NCBI RefSeq assembly: GCF_003989135.1
Contig: NZ_RYZZ01000030.1
Location: 107,000 to 170,999, forward strand
Reading direction: 5' to 3'
DNA from: Peribacillus cavernae
GTDB taxonomy: Bacteria > Bacillota > Bacilli > Bacillales > DSM-1321
DNA length: 64,000 bases
The notes below the pieces were generated by a model, which made no database searches, was not told the DNA's origin, and worked only from the letters and a program-made list of their open reading frames with translations. A program made the translations under genes and the position numbers. Shown piece after piece: positions 8,810 through 16,205 of this stretch. Numbering within the stretch: position 1 is the first letter of the stretch; every line of letters starts with the position of its first letter.

Positions 8810-9034
8810 CACAATTCCTCCTAAATCATCCAATTTTCCACTAATCAAAGAAATACCTGAAGAACTTCTCTCTATTATTTGTAAAATACTCACTTTCTTT
8901 TGTTTTGATTTAGCAGCTTGTTTAGGAACTGAAGCTTTTTCGACAACTGGTTGTTCTACTGACTGACCACCTATTATAGCAATATTTGTATTGTAAAGAA
9001 TAGTAGTAACCCTTTTGCGGAAAAAGTCCAACAC
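8810..9034 (-). pseudogene. open reading frame in phase upstream of ftsZ, possible tail of a lost gene (ftsA?)
   Basis: Seventy-five codons read without a stop into the ftsZ start codon. The middle part (V-E-Q-P-V-V-E-K then [11 protein letters not shown]) is Lys/Gln/Pro-rich, as are the linkers near the end of Bacillus FtsA, whose gene normally precedes ftsZ. This could be a decayed ftsA 3-prime end carried along when ftsZ was copied, or an N-terminal extension starting at the GTG at 9034. The strong ribosome binding site inside this stretch argues against it being part of FtsZ. Confidence 0.35.
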
Positions 9035-9161
9035 ATTATCGAGATAACCTAGTAGCTTATATATACGACATGTGAAGTTGAAACTCCTTGTGCATTACCT
9101 ACTAACATATGGCTTTATAAATGTTTAAGCTTTTTGTTTATAAAGAGGTGGCGTCAGGAAA

Positions 9162-9278
9162 GTGCGGATTTGCAACGATAAGCATTTTGATACGAGTTTT
9201 ATGAGAGGTTATGAAGCCTTATTTAGAAGTGATTTGATTATGTTTGTTGAGGATCTCCGACATAAAGAACCCGAATAA
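9162..9278 (+). CDS. possible 38-residue small protein or gene remnant
   Basis: A GTG-started frame preceded by an AGAGGTGG box encodes V-R-I-C-N-D-K-H-F-D followed by M-R-G-Y-E-A-L-F-R-S and an acidic-basic end. Composition looks protein-like, and its stop codon lies in the hairpin at 9272-9309. It may be a genuine small gene or the end of a lost one. No family recognised. Confidence 0.25.
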   Translation: MRICNDKHFDTSFMRGYEALFRSDLIMFVEDLRHKEPE

Positions 9279-9309
9279 CAAGCACTCTTTTGTGAGTGTC
9301 CGTTATTCG
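9272..9309. terminator. intrinsic terminator after the SurA-N lipoprotein gene
   Basis: Stem of eight bases (9272-9279 / 9302-9309) extended by an inner five-base stem (9283-9287 / 9294-9298), 37 bases downstream of the minus-strand stop codon. Confidence 0.75.
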
Positions 9310-9345
9310 AGTTATTGTTCAAAAAGGATAGTTGTTTTGAAGACA

Positions 9346-10122
9346 TTAGATTTTAATGTCAACCTTAGCGCTTTTCTTCAGCTCTTCTACTTGTTGAACG
9401 AGCTTTTCTTGCTGCTTTTGTTGCTCAAGTTGTTGCTTGATTTGAGGTTTTATCTCTTCAAGCTTTGGAGGTTCTTGACCACTGGCACTTCCTTGCTGGA
9501 CCGATTGATCATAATACGCTTGAATTTCTTCATCCGTTACTTGCTCTGCAGGTATTTCTTTCTCAACGTACTTCGTGTATTTAATATTTTCAGCAGTTTG
9601 AGTTTTTAGTGCCGTCATATCTAAACCAGCTTGTTTCAGAGCGGCTTCAAATTTCTTATCATCTTTATATTGTTCTTTCGTTTTGGCTAGTTGTTTTTCA
9701 ATTTCGGCATCCGATGCTTGATAGCCTTTTTTATCAGCCTCTTGAAGAATCAGGGTTTGTCCCACTAAGCTATCAATGGTTTGTTCCTTCACTTGCTTAG
9801 CTGCTTCTGCAGAAGTGGGATCTTGTCCCATTTGTTGCATCTGCATTTGTAAAGAAGACAAAGCCATATTATAGTCACGGCCCAAAAGCTCCTTATCGTT
9901 AACGATAGCAACCGTTTCCTTCTCCTCTACTTTTTGCTTATCTAGCTTCTTTTGCATTTCTTCCATCTGTTTCTCTTGCTGTTTCTTTTGATCTTGCTGC
10001 TCGGTTTGGGCTGTTTTTGTTTGATCCTCATCATTGGATTGTTTACCTTCATCATTCGATCCACAGGCTGTTAAAGTGACAGCTATTATTCCTGTAATAA
10101 AAGGGTATATGAGTTTCTTCAT
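9346..10122 (-). CDS. SurA N-terminal domain lipoprotein, foldase-like without PPIase domain
   Basis: Cell-surface lipoprotein probably acting as a chaperone for exported proteins. The signal ends at the lipobox L-T-A-C near residue 20. Residues about 25-65 are a Gln/Lys/Glu-rich coiled stretch; the SurA-N/PrsA-like chaperone fold follows (V-A-I-V-N-D-K-E-L-L-G near residue 75, paired helices, T-I-D-S-L-V-G-Q-T-L near 115). At about residues 190-245, where PrsA would carry a parvulin domain, there is only the short closing helix region (E-I-K-P-Q-I-K-Q-Q-L-E). At 258 residues it is shorter than PrsA and lacks the rotamase part. RBS AAGGAG. Single gene with its own terminator at 9272-9309. Confidence 0.82.
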   Translation of the reverse strand: MKKLIYPFITGIIAVTLTACGSNDEGKQSNDEDQTKTAQTEQQDQKKQQEKQMEEMQKKLDKQKVEEKETVAIVNDKELLGRDYNMALSSLQMQMQQMGQDPTSAEAAKQVKEQTIDSLVGQTLILQEADKKGYQASDAEIEKQLAKTKEQYKDDKKFEAALKQAGLDMTALKTQTAENIKYTKYVEKEIPAEQVTDEEIQAYYDQSVQQGSASGQEPPKLEEIKPQIKQQLEQQKQQEKLVQQVEELKKSAKVDIKI

Positions 10123-10489
10123 GATCGTTCTCCTTTCGTGACCTAGAATTACAATTGATCATTCAAAAAAGATCATCTAGTAAGTATTGTATAAGATATA
10201 GACGTAAAAAGAAATCATAAGGGTTCATTACCCGATTAAAAGAGACAGACTTAACTCATTTCACGGTTCAAATGTTTCCTCGGTATCTTTTTAGCCATTC
10301 CCATCCATCCTTATTCGTGATATTCCGTCCTTATATTAAATGATGGAATGAAAAATGATGGGTATTTATTCATTTATTTTAGTGAGCAAGTGATTGATTA
10401 TAACGTTCTTTTTGATCTTCCATATTTTTTATATTTTTGAACTACACCTTCCCTTTTGTTATTGTTTATCTTGGAGGTGATACAAATAA
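10123..10489. other. intergenic region between divergent genes
   Basis: AT-rich, 367 bases. It must hold promoters for the lipoprotein gene (minus) and the small gene at 10490 (plus), but no pair of consensus boxes stands out. The last 20 bases contain the TTGGAGGTGATA ribosome binding site of the plus-strand gene. Confidence 0.4.
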
Positions 10490-10765
10490 ATGATTTTTAC
10501 ATCCATCAATCAAGACAACCTTTACCAGCTTTGTGATGCATTTGAAGGTTTTCTTATAGATCATGATATTACTTTTACATATGTAGATATGACTGAAGAA
10601 AACGGAATTATTTCATTTCTTTTCGCTAATGATCCCGAAAAAGGTCGTGTTGTAGAATTTGAAGGGAAGAATTCCATCGGGTTAGAGACCGAATATATTG
10701 CCAAAGAAGTATTAGCCCCTATCCTTCCAAGGTTAAAAGCATACTCAAAAATAAAATCATCCTAA
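10490..10765 (+). CDS. hypothetical 91-residue acidic protein
   Basis: Small soluble protein with no signal peptide or membrane segment; not recognised. It has an alpha/beta look (N-L-Y-Q-L-C-D-A-F helix, I-T-F-T-Y-V and I-I-S-F-L-F strands, a C-terminal helix A-K-E-V-L-A-P-I-L). The ribosome binding site GGAGGTGAT is near perfect, and a terminator overlaps its stop codon, so it is a well-formed single-gene unit and likely real. Confidence 0.7.
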   Translation: MIFTSINQDNLYQLCDAFEGFLIDHDITFTYVDMTEENGIISFLFANDPEKGRVVEFEGKNSIGLETEYIAKEVLAPILPRLKAYSKIKSS

Positions 10766-10786
10766 TGGGTGATTTTATTTTTGAGT
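10743..10786. terminator. 17-bp stem terminator overlapping the stop codon
   Basis: Perfect inverted repeat 10743-10759 / 10770-10786 with a ten-base loop, AT-rich outer stem. The stop codon of the preceding small gene lies in the loop, so the hairpin arm encodes its last residues. Confidence 0.75.
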
Positions 10787-10930
10787 AAAAATTTCTGACT
10801 TTTATTCAGGATTTTACTCAATTCCACTTATTCTTTTGCTTTTTCTTTTCGCCTAATTCCTTTCATTATATTCTGTTAACCCAGAGGCTGGAATGCATTT
10901 GTCATCTTAAGTAAGCCGAATTCATTCATA

Positions 10931-10980
10931 CGAAAAAATAGTGCCAGGCATCTTTCAGAAAACTGGAGGACGCCTGGCAT
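10931..10980 (-). terminator. terminator of the stress-protein gene
   Basis: Stem of eight bases (10942-10949 / 10972-10979) with a large loop; on the minus strand it is followed by a T-rich run (reverse of the A-run at 10933-10938). Confidence 0.7.
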
Positions 10981-11007
10981 TTGGCTTCTGTTATCGATAG
11001 AGACCCT

Positions 11008-11460
11008 TTACATATTCGAATCATCATTTTTTCTCGTTACCATCACAAGAACCTTGCCTTTCTTCACATCGTCTTCATAACGGCGGGCCTCTTCTTCACC
11101 CAACCCCATCTCCTGTAACGCACTTGATAGACCGCCGGAATTTGTTGCAAGTCCTGCTACAGCTCCGCCCAATGTGGCAAATATAGGGCCTGCAGCTATA
11201 ATCGGGCCTATTCCCGGAATTGCCAAAGTACTCATTCCGACCAACAGACCTGTTAATCCGATTGCTCCACCTGCTGTTGCTCCGGCAATCAATCCGTCCG
11301 TATTTGTAGGATGTACCTGCTCAGCAGTAGATCCTAAGTTTTCGGTATTTTTTGCAACAATTGAAATCTCATCGATACTATAGCCTGTCCTTTTTAAATC
11401 CTCAACTACAGCCATTGCCTTCTCTTCTTTTTCATAAACACCTATAACTCGTTTTTCCAT
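11008..11460 (-). CDS. YflT-like general stress protein (GsiB/17M-type domain) with glycine zipper
   Basis: Residues 1-45 match the general-stress-protein 17M-like domain (K-R-V-I-G-V-Y-E-K-E-E-K-A then D-L-K-R-T-G-Y and I-S-I-V-A-K-N). Residues about 55-110 are a Gly/Ala-rich hydrophobic hairpin (G-A-T-A-G-G-A-I-G and G-G-A-V-A-G-L-A) typical of glycine-zipper membrane-associating segments. The tail (E-E-A-R-R-Y-E-D-D-V-K-K-G-K-V-L-V-M-V) is the family ending. Such genes are usually sigma-B controlled in Bacillus, but I did not find a clear sigma-B promoter here. RBS GGAG. Confidence 0.82.
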   Translation of the reverse strand: MEKRVIGVYEKEEKAMAVVEDLKRTGYSIDEISIVAKNTENLGSTAEQVHPTNTDGLIAGATAGGAIGLTGLLVGMSTLAIPGIGPIIAAGPIFATLGGAVAGLATNSGGLSSALQEMGLGEEEARRYEDDVKKGKVLVMVTRKNDDSNM

Positions 11461-11644
11461 GGTTGTTAGCTCCTTCTAAGTGGCGTATATATTTAATACC
11501 CCATAAGAAAGCTTTTAATCAGGAAAGTTCATGTAATAACAAGTGGACAAGTAACATCCAAAAATTAGTATGACCCTAGCTCGAGTTTAATCAATGTTGT
11601 TAAATTGCTCTGTTCCCCAGATATGTAATTCCATCAGTCTCCAT

Positions 11645-12394
11645 TTACCCGAGCATACTATGTCCGCCATTGACCGAAAAAACTTGCCCTGTTACCCAAT
11701 CTGAATATGAAGATAATAAGAAGAGTATAATGCCCGTTACATCGTCCACTTTTCCTAGCCGTTTTAGCGGGTATTGCTTCATTAATTTCTCCATCATTAC
11801 GCTATCATAACCTTGGCCTTGATCAATGAGTCCAAGTGAAACGGTGTTGCATTGTATATTATTCCTGCCAACTTCTTGGGCTAACGATTTAAGGAAGCTG
11901 ATGGTCCCGCTTCTGGCAGCTCCCGATATAATTAAATTTCGGTCACCGGTTCGGGCGGAATCACCGATAATGTTGATAAATTTGCCCCGTTTATTCTCCA
12001 TCATGTCTGGCATAAATGTGTGCGCTAAATGAAGGACACCGTAGAAACAAACTTCAACCTCACGCTTCCATTCCCCCGGCTCATATTTAAAGAATGATTT
12101 ATACTGCGTCCAGCCGGCATTATTGACGATATCGTCCACAGTTCCTAAATCTCGCTCAATCGATTTTTTCATATTTTGAACGTCTTCAATAGAGGCGAGG
12201 TCCCCTGTCACCAAAACTGTTTTTACACCAGACTCTTCAATCAATTTTGCCGTTTCTAAAGCTTCTTTTTCTGAACTTTGATAATGAAGTGCGATATTAG
12301 CGCCTCGACTTACTGCCTCCAACGCAATTCCCCGTCCGATTCCTTTAGCCGCCCCTGTCACCAGGATGTTTCTTCCTTCTAGATCCAGCTCCAT
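11645..12394 (-). CDS. short-chain dehydrogenase/reductase paralogue lacking the YxxxK dyad
   Basis: Rossmann-fold SDR of 249 residues, last gene of operon A. The cofactor site T-G-A-A-K-G-I-G (near residue 13) and N-N-A-G (near 92) are intact. Where SDRs carry Y-x-x-x-K, this protein reads S-G-A-A-R, so the catalytic Tyr and Lys are Ser and Arg; the decayed copy at 31872-32385 also has S-x-x-x-R, so this is a subfamily trait rather than recent damage. It may be a non-catalytic or differently acting member. The frame runs on to 12649 through remains of a BadH-like gene, but the ATG at 12394 has its own GGAGG site and is the true start. Confidence 0.85.
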   Translation of the reverse strand: MELDLEGRNILVTGAAKGIGRGIALEAVSRGANIALHYQSSEKEALETAKLIEESGVKTVLVTGDLASIEDVQNMKKSIERDLGTVDDIVNNAGWTQYKSFFKYEPGEWKREVEVCFYGVLHLAHTFMPDMMENKRGKFINIIGDSARTGDRNLIISGAARSGTISFLKSLAQEVGRNNIQCNTVSLGLIDQGQGYDSVMMEKLMKQYPLKRLGKVDDVTGIILFLLSSYSDWVTGQVFSVNGGHSMLG

Positions 12395-12468
12395 TTTGTA
12401 TCCTCCATCTCTTACACTATTAAATGAACAGCCAGTACAGAGTATTTTCTGTCCGTACTGGCCATTCT

Positions 12469-12810
12469 TTACACCATCGTTAAGCCTCCGCTTACAGAAA
12501 GGGTTTGCCCTGTTACGTATTCCGTTTGGCAAAATCTCTTTATAGGTTTGAATATGTCCAAGTAAGTTAATATCAACGATTTTCTTCCATGTGCTCGGCT
12601 TGCTTTTTAGAAAAGTCTCTACCTTATCCCAGCCTGAATTATTAATCAATACATCTATTCTTTTAAAAAATGTATAGCATCCCCCAACGCTTTTATGACA
12701 CTATCTAAGTCAGCAACATCGAAAAATACAACTGCGGCTTCATTGCCAGTCTCTTTTTGAAAGAAACTATTTTCCGAGCATTTTCTATACTGCTACAATA
12801 ATTTTCATGT
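12469..12810 (-). pseudogene. decayed BadH-like SDR gene with internal deletion
   Basis: The sequence aligns with the intact SDR gene at 32452-33198: 12469-12530 matches its 3-prime end and 12531-12810 matches its 5-prime half, with roughly 300 bases missing between and several frameshifts. The intact downstream partner (11645-12394) corresponds to the broken partner at 31872-32385, so the two loci are copies of one two-gene unit that lost opposite members. The 244 bases between this remnant and the citryl-CoA lyase gene hold nothing I recognise. Confidence 0.88.
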
Positions 12811-13054
12811 CATCATAGCGTCGACCACATAGCAACTGTCTCTTGCACCGCTTTCATTTTGAGTTACGGACGGACGTCATTTCATGAAAATCATTACTCC
12901 TGCAATGGCCGAATACAGTACCTTCCAGAAAAAATTCGGTAAAACTTTTTTGATCCTTCTACAACTATCCGATCATTAGCGAATGAGAACCGATTCTTTC
13001 TGGAATCCCACTTTATAAATCCTGTTGGGCCTGCCCAATTCCTAAAGATGGTCT

Positions 13055-13825
13055 TTATGATTGATATTCAGTATTTTCTTCAAAATAGTCAAATAATTTC
13101 TGACCAACACTGTTTTTCCGTCCGCTTTCAATCTCTTCCACAATGTGTGCCACAAGACCAACAGCTCGTGCGGCTACTGCAAAAGACTTCATTACTTTAG
13201 GATCAATATCCATATCTGCTAAAATCGCTCCAATGGCGCCAATCGCATTTAACGTTATGGATTTACCTTTTCTCTCATTAAACTGACGGCTGATTTCGTT
13301 TATAATTTCTGAGTTTTGTTTATAAAAGCCGAGTTCCTGTGCAATTTGAAATAATTTCACTGTACGTGGATCAACAGGTTTATGAATTGGATGTCCGAAT
13401 CCTGGCATCTGGAGTCCTTTATCTTCCCTCTCATTAAGAATCAAACTAGCAATTTCGGAAGAACTATTGTCAGCTCCGTGTTTATTAGTTCCATCTTGCA
13501 GCATTTCTGCTACATACTCCATTGCACCGAGATATACTGTACCTGCCCCTAACAAACCAGCGGCTACCGCAGCCTGCACAGCTTCTGGTGCTCCCAGGTA
13601 AGTCAGGCGTGTTGATATTGAACTAGGTGTAAAACCATGCTCGCAAATCGCGACCATAATTGCATTCAACATCTTCGATTCTCTTTCAGTAGGCTTCCTA
13701 TGTTTAGCACCCAAAAATGCCATATCAGCAAGTGTTATGTTCCCAATCAAATCTTCAACAAGATCATATCCATGATTAAAAATTTTATCCGGGTGTGATT
13801 TACCAACTTTGGTTTCAAACTTCAT
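13055..13825 (-). CDS. citryl-CoA lyase / small citrate synthase-like protein
   Basis: A short (256-residue) member of the citrate synthase superfamily with the C-C lyase part only. It has the active-site His segment M-P-G-F-G-H-P-I-H-K near residue 135 and the T-R-L-T-Y-L-G-A-P-E region, matching citryl-CoA lyase-like proteins that cleave or form a hydroxyacyl-CoA bond with acetyl-CoA. Full citrate synthases are about 370-430 residues. In this acyl-CoA operon it could cleave a tertiary hydroxyacyl-CoA to release acetyl-CoA; that is inference. The frame opens at 13858, but GGAGGAG precedes the ATG at 13825. Confidence 0.82.
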   Translation of the reverse strand: MKFETKVGKSHPDKIFNHGYDLVEDLIGNITLADMAFLGAKHRKPTERESKMLNAIMVAICEHGFTPSSISTRLTYLGAPEAVQAAVAAGLLGAGTVYLGAMEYVAEMLQDGTNKHGADNSSSEIASLILNEREDKGLQMPGFGHPIHKPVDPRTVKLFQIAQELGFYKQNSEIINEISRQFNERKGKSITLNAIGAIGAILADMDIDPKVMKSFAVAARAVGLVAHIVEEIESGRKNSVGQKLFDYFEENTEYQS

Positions 13826-13983
13826 GCATTTTCTCCTCCCAATCTTTGAATTTAACATTTCTAAGTAAATAATTGGACTATTAATGTAAGGTTTATGACT
13901 TAGGTATAATCAAGAAAAAAAGCTGATATTTTTTAATTATTTAACGTCTACCATACCAAATATAAGTGATGCATGATTGCCTA

Positions 13984-15159
13984 CTAATACGACTTTGGTA
14001 AGCCAAGATCATGCTGGGCAATGAAGTTCAAAATCATTTCCTCAGAAACCGGTGCGATTTTGAACAATCTTACGTCTCGCCATAATCTCTCTATGTGATA
14101 ATCTTTTGCATACCCATACCCACCCAACGTTTGCATTGCTCTGTCAGTGGCTTGGAAGGCTGCTTCTGCCGCAATTAATTTCGCCATATTTGCCTCTTTT
14201 CCACTCGGCATATTGTGATCAAAAAGCCATGCCGCTTTATAATTCATCAATTGGGCTAAATCAAGCTCTGCCTTAATTCGCGCAAGAGGAAATTGAATGC
14301 CTTGATAAGCACCAATTGGAGTATCATGGAATATATTACGGTTATTAGCATAATCAACCGCCAACTGTAGAGCCAAATATCCTGTTCCAATTAAACCAGC
14401 TGTTGTAACGATTCTCTCAGCATTTAAACTATCAAGCAAGTAAGCCCATCCTTTTCCCTCTTCTCCGATAAGGTTTTCATTATTAACCCGTAAATTCTCA
14501 ATAAAAACAGTATCAGAGCGTATACATCGGGTTCCAACCTTTTCGATCATTTGGGATGTAATTGCATCAGGATGTTTAGCATCTGTTATAAACAAACTAA
14601 TGCCATCTGTCTTTTTCTTTACATCTTCTAAGCGTGTAGTTCGTGCAGCAATAAGCATTTTGTCAGCTACATCGATACCAGATATCCACGTCTTGGAGCC
14701 ATTTACGATGTATTGATTGCCGTTTTTCTTCGCATGTGTGGTGATTTCAAGCGAATTGCTTCCCACATTGGGTTCAGTCAAAGCAAAACAAAAGTTTATC
14801 TTACCCTCTGCGATCTTAGGAAGATATTCGGATTTTTGTTGAAAACTGCCATGTCGTTCGATTGTGATTCCTCCAAATACTGGCGTAAGCATAAACAACT
14901 GGCCTACGGAGGAACCAGCACCTGTTTTGGCTAATTCCTCGATGATCATTGCCATTTCCAGCAATCCAAGTCCTGACCCGCTATACTCTTCAGCAATACC
15001 AATTCCCAAATATCCATTTTTCCCTAACTCATTCCACAATTCATGAACAAACTCTTTTTTCGCATCTTTTTCCTTCCAATATTCAAGTCCAAATGACTGG
15101 CCAATTTTCCTCACTCCGTCTACAAGCATTTCTTGTTCAGGAACTATCAAAAAATCCAT
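13984..15159 (-). CDS. acyl-CoA dehydrogenase family protein, atypical base position
   Basis: FAD-dependent acyl-CoA dehydrogenase of 391 residues with the usual N-terminal helical, beta (F-A-L-T-E-P-N-V-G-S-N near 125, S-K-T-W-I-S near 155) and C-terminal helical domains (M-Q-T-L-G-G-Y-G-Y near 345). At the place of the catalytic Glu in the usual Y-E-G-T motif the sequence reads I-A-P-V-S-E-E, so the canonical base is missing and may sit elsewhere, as in isovaleryl-type enzymes. AGGGGG precedes the ATG at 15159. Downstream of a hydroxyacyl-CoA dehydrogenase gene in the same direction. Confidence 0.9.
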   Translation of the reverse strand: MDFLIVPEQEMLVDGVRKIGQSFGLEYWKEKDAKKEFVHELWNELGKNGYLGIGIAEEYSGSGLGLLEMAMIIEELAKTGAGSSVGQLFMLTPVFGGITIERHGSFQQKSEYLPKIAEGKINFCFALTEPNVGSNSLEITTHAKKNGNQYIVNGSKTWISGIDVADKMLIAARTTRLEDVKKKTDGISLFITDAKHPDAITSQMIEKVGTRCIRSDTVFIENLRVNNENLIGEEGKGWAYLLDSLNAERIVTTAGLIGTGYLALQLAVDYANNRNIFHDTPIGAYQGIQFPLARIKAELDLAQLMNYKAAWLFDHNMPSGKEANMAKLIAAEAAFQATDRAMQTLGGYGYAKDYHIERLWRDVRLFKIAPVSEEMILNFIAQHDLGLPKSY

Positions 15160-15204
15160 AACGTCCCCCTTCGTATTCAAAAAAACTGAATATAGACATA
15201 TTAG

Positions 15205-16050
15205 TTATTCGTATTTATAAAACCCGATTCCATTTTTCCGTCCCAACCGACCAGCTTTTACATACTTGACTATAAGAGGTGAAGGCCGGTATTTTTCTCC
15301 CAATGTTTTATATAGATGTTCCATGTTTCGTAATCTTGTGTCTAACCCTACCAAATCAACCATCTCAAGAGGTCCCATCGGATGATTTAATCCAAGTTTG
15401 ACAGCCTTATCGATATCTTCGGCCGAAGCCACACCTTCCATCAACATGTTAATTGCTTCATTGCCAATCAAGCTGTTCATTCGGCTTGTTACAAATCCAG
15501 GAAAGTCATTCACCTCTACAGTTTCCTTGCCCATGCGTCTGCCCACTTCTTGCACCGTTTGCACCGTTTCCTCTGATGTATCTAGACCACGTATAATTTC
15601 TATCAGCTTCATTTTGTGCACCGGATTAAAAAAATGCATCGCAATGAATTTAGCAGGCCGTGAGGTTTGAGCCCCGATTTCAGTAGGGCTCATTGTGGAA
15701 GTATTGGTGGCAAATATCGTGTGGGGAGGACAGATTTCATCCAACTGTTTAAACAAATCAATTTTCAAATCTATGATTTCTAATATAGCCTCTATAACAA
15801 GGTCTGCATTCTCCCCCGCTTTTACCAAGTCTGTTGTATATTCTATATTGATCATTGCCTCTTCCATTTCTCGGGTTTTTATAAATCCCTTTTCCACGCT
15901 TTTTTTCATTTCTTTTTCAATGTATTGTCTCGCACGGCCAGCTGCAGCTTCTGATATATCATGCAATGTAACCTGAAAACCGCTTAAACTAGCAACATAA
16001 GCAATCCCTCTGCCCATTATGCCAGCCCCAATTACAGAAATTTTGTTCAT
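15205..16050 (-). CDS. 3-hydroxyacyl-CoA (3-hydroxybutyryl-CoA type) dehydrogenase
   Basis: NAD-dependent oxidation of 3-hydroxyacyl-CoA to 3-oxoacyl-CoA. The Rossmann motif G-A-G-I-M-G-R-G starts near residue 8, the catalytic His lies in M-H-F-F-N-P near 140, and the C-terminal domain has the G-R-L-G-R-K-N-G-I-G-F-Y-K-Y ending. About 281 residues, typical of the PaaH/Hbd type. Two ATGs are close together; the one at 16050 lies eight bases after AAGGAG while the first at 16056 lies too close, so 16050 is preferred. Third such enzyme in operon A. A terminator precedes it at 16130-16171, so a separate promoter is likely. Confidence 0.92.
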   Translation of the reverse strand: MNKISVIGAGIMGRGIAYVASLSGFQVTLHDISEAAAGRARQYIEKEMKKSVEKGFIKTREMEEAMINIEYTTDLVKAGENADLVIEAILEIIDLKIDLFKQLDEICPPHTIFATNTSTMSPTEIGAQTSRPAKFIAMHFFNPVHKMKLIEIIRGLDTSEETVQTVQEVGRRMGKETVEVNDFPGFVTSRMNSLIGNEAINMLMEGVASAEDIDKAVKLGLNHPMGPLEMVDLVGLDTRLRNMEHLYKTLGEKYRPSPLIVKYVKAGRLGRKNGIGFYKYE

Positions 16051-16129
16051 ATTCATTTCTCCTTTTAAATCGCTAATTCTATTCTAAACTCTAAGTATTT
16101 ACGAGAAGTGGTAGGGTTGCTTTTACTTT

Positions 16130-16171
16130 GAATAAAATTACCTGACATAAAAGTTATAGCTTCATGTCAGG
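16130..16171 (-). terminator. terminator after the MFS gene
   Basis: Eight-base stem (16141-16148 / 16164-16171) followed on the minus strand by a T-rich tail, 35 bases past the MFS stop. It divides operon A into an upstream part ending with the transporter and a downstream part starting with the hydroxyacyl-CoA dehydrogenase. Confidence 0.7.
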
Positions 16172-16205
16172 CACCACACAGTCATTTCTTAACTAGAGTA
16201 AACCG

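Noticed and set aside
12395..12649. An N-terminal extension of 85 residues fused to the SDR at 11645-12394
   Set aside because: The extension is the remains of the upstream BadH-like gene, and the ATG at 12394 has its own strong ribosome binding site.
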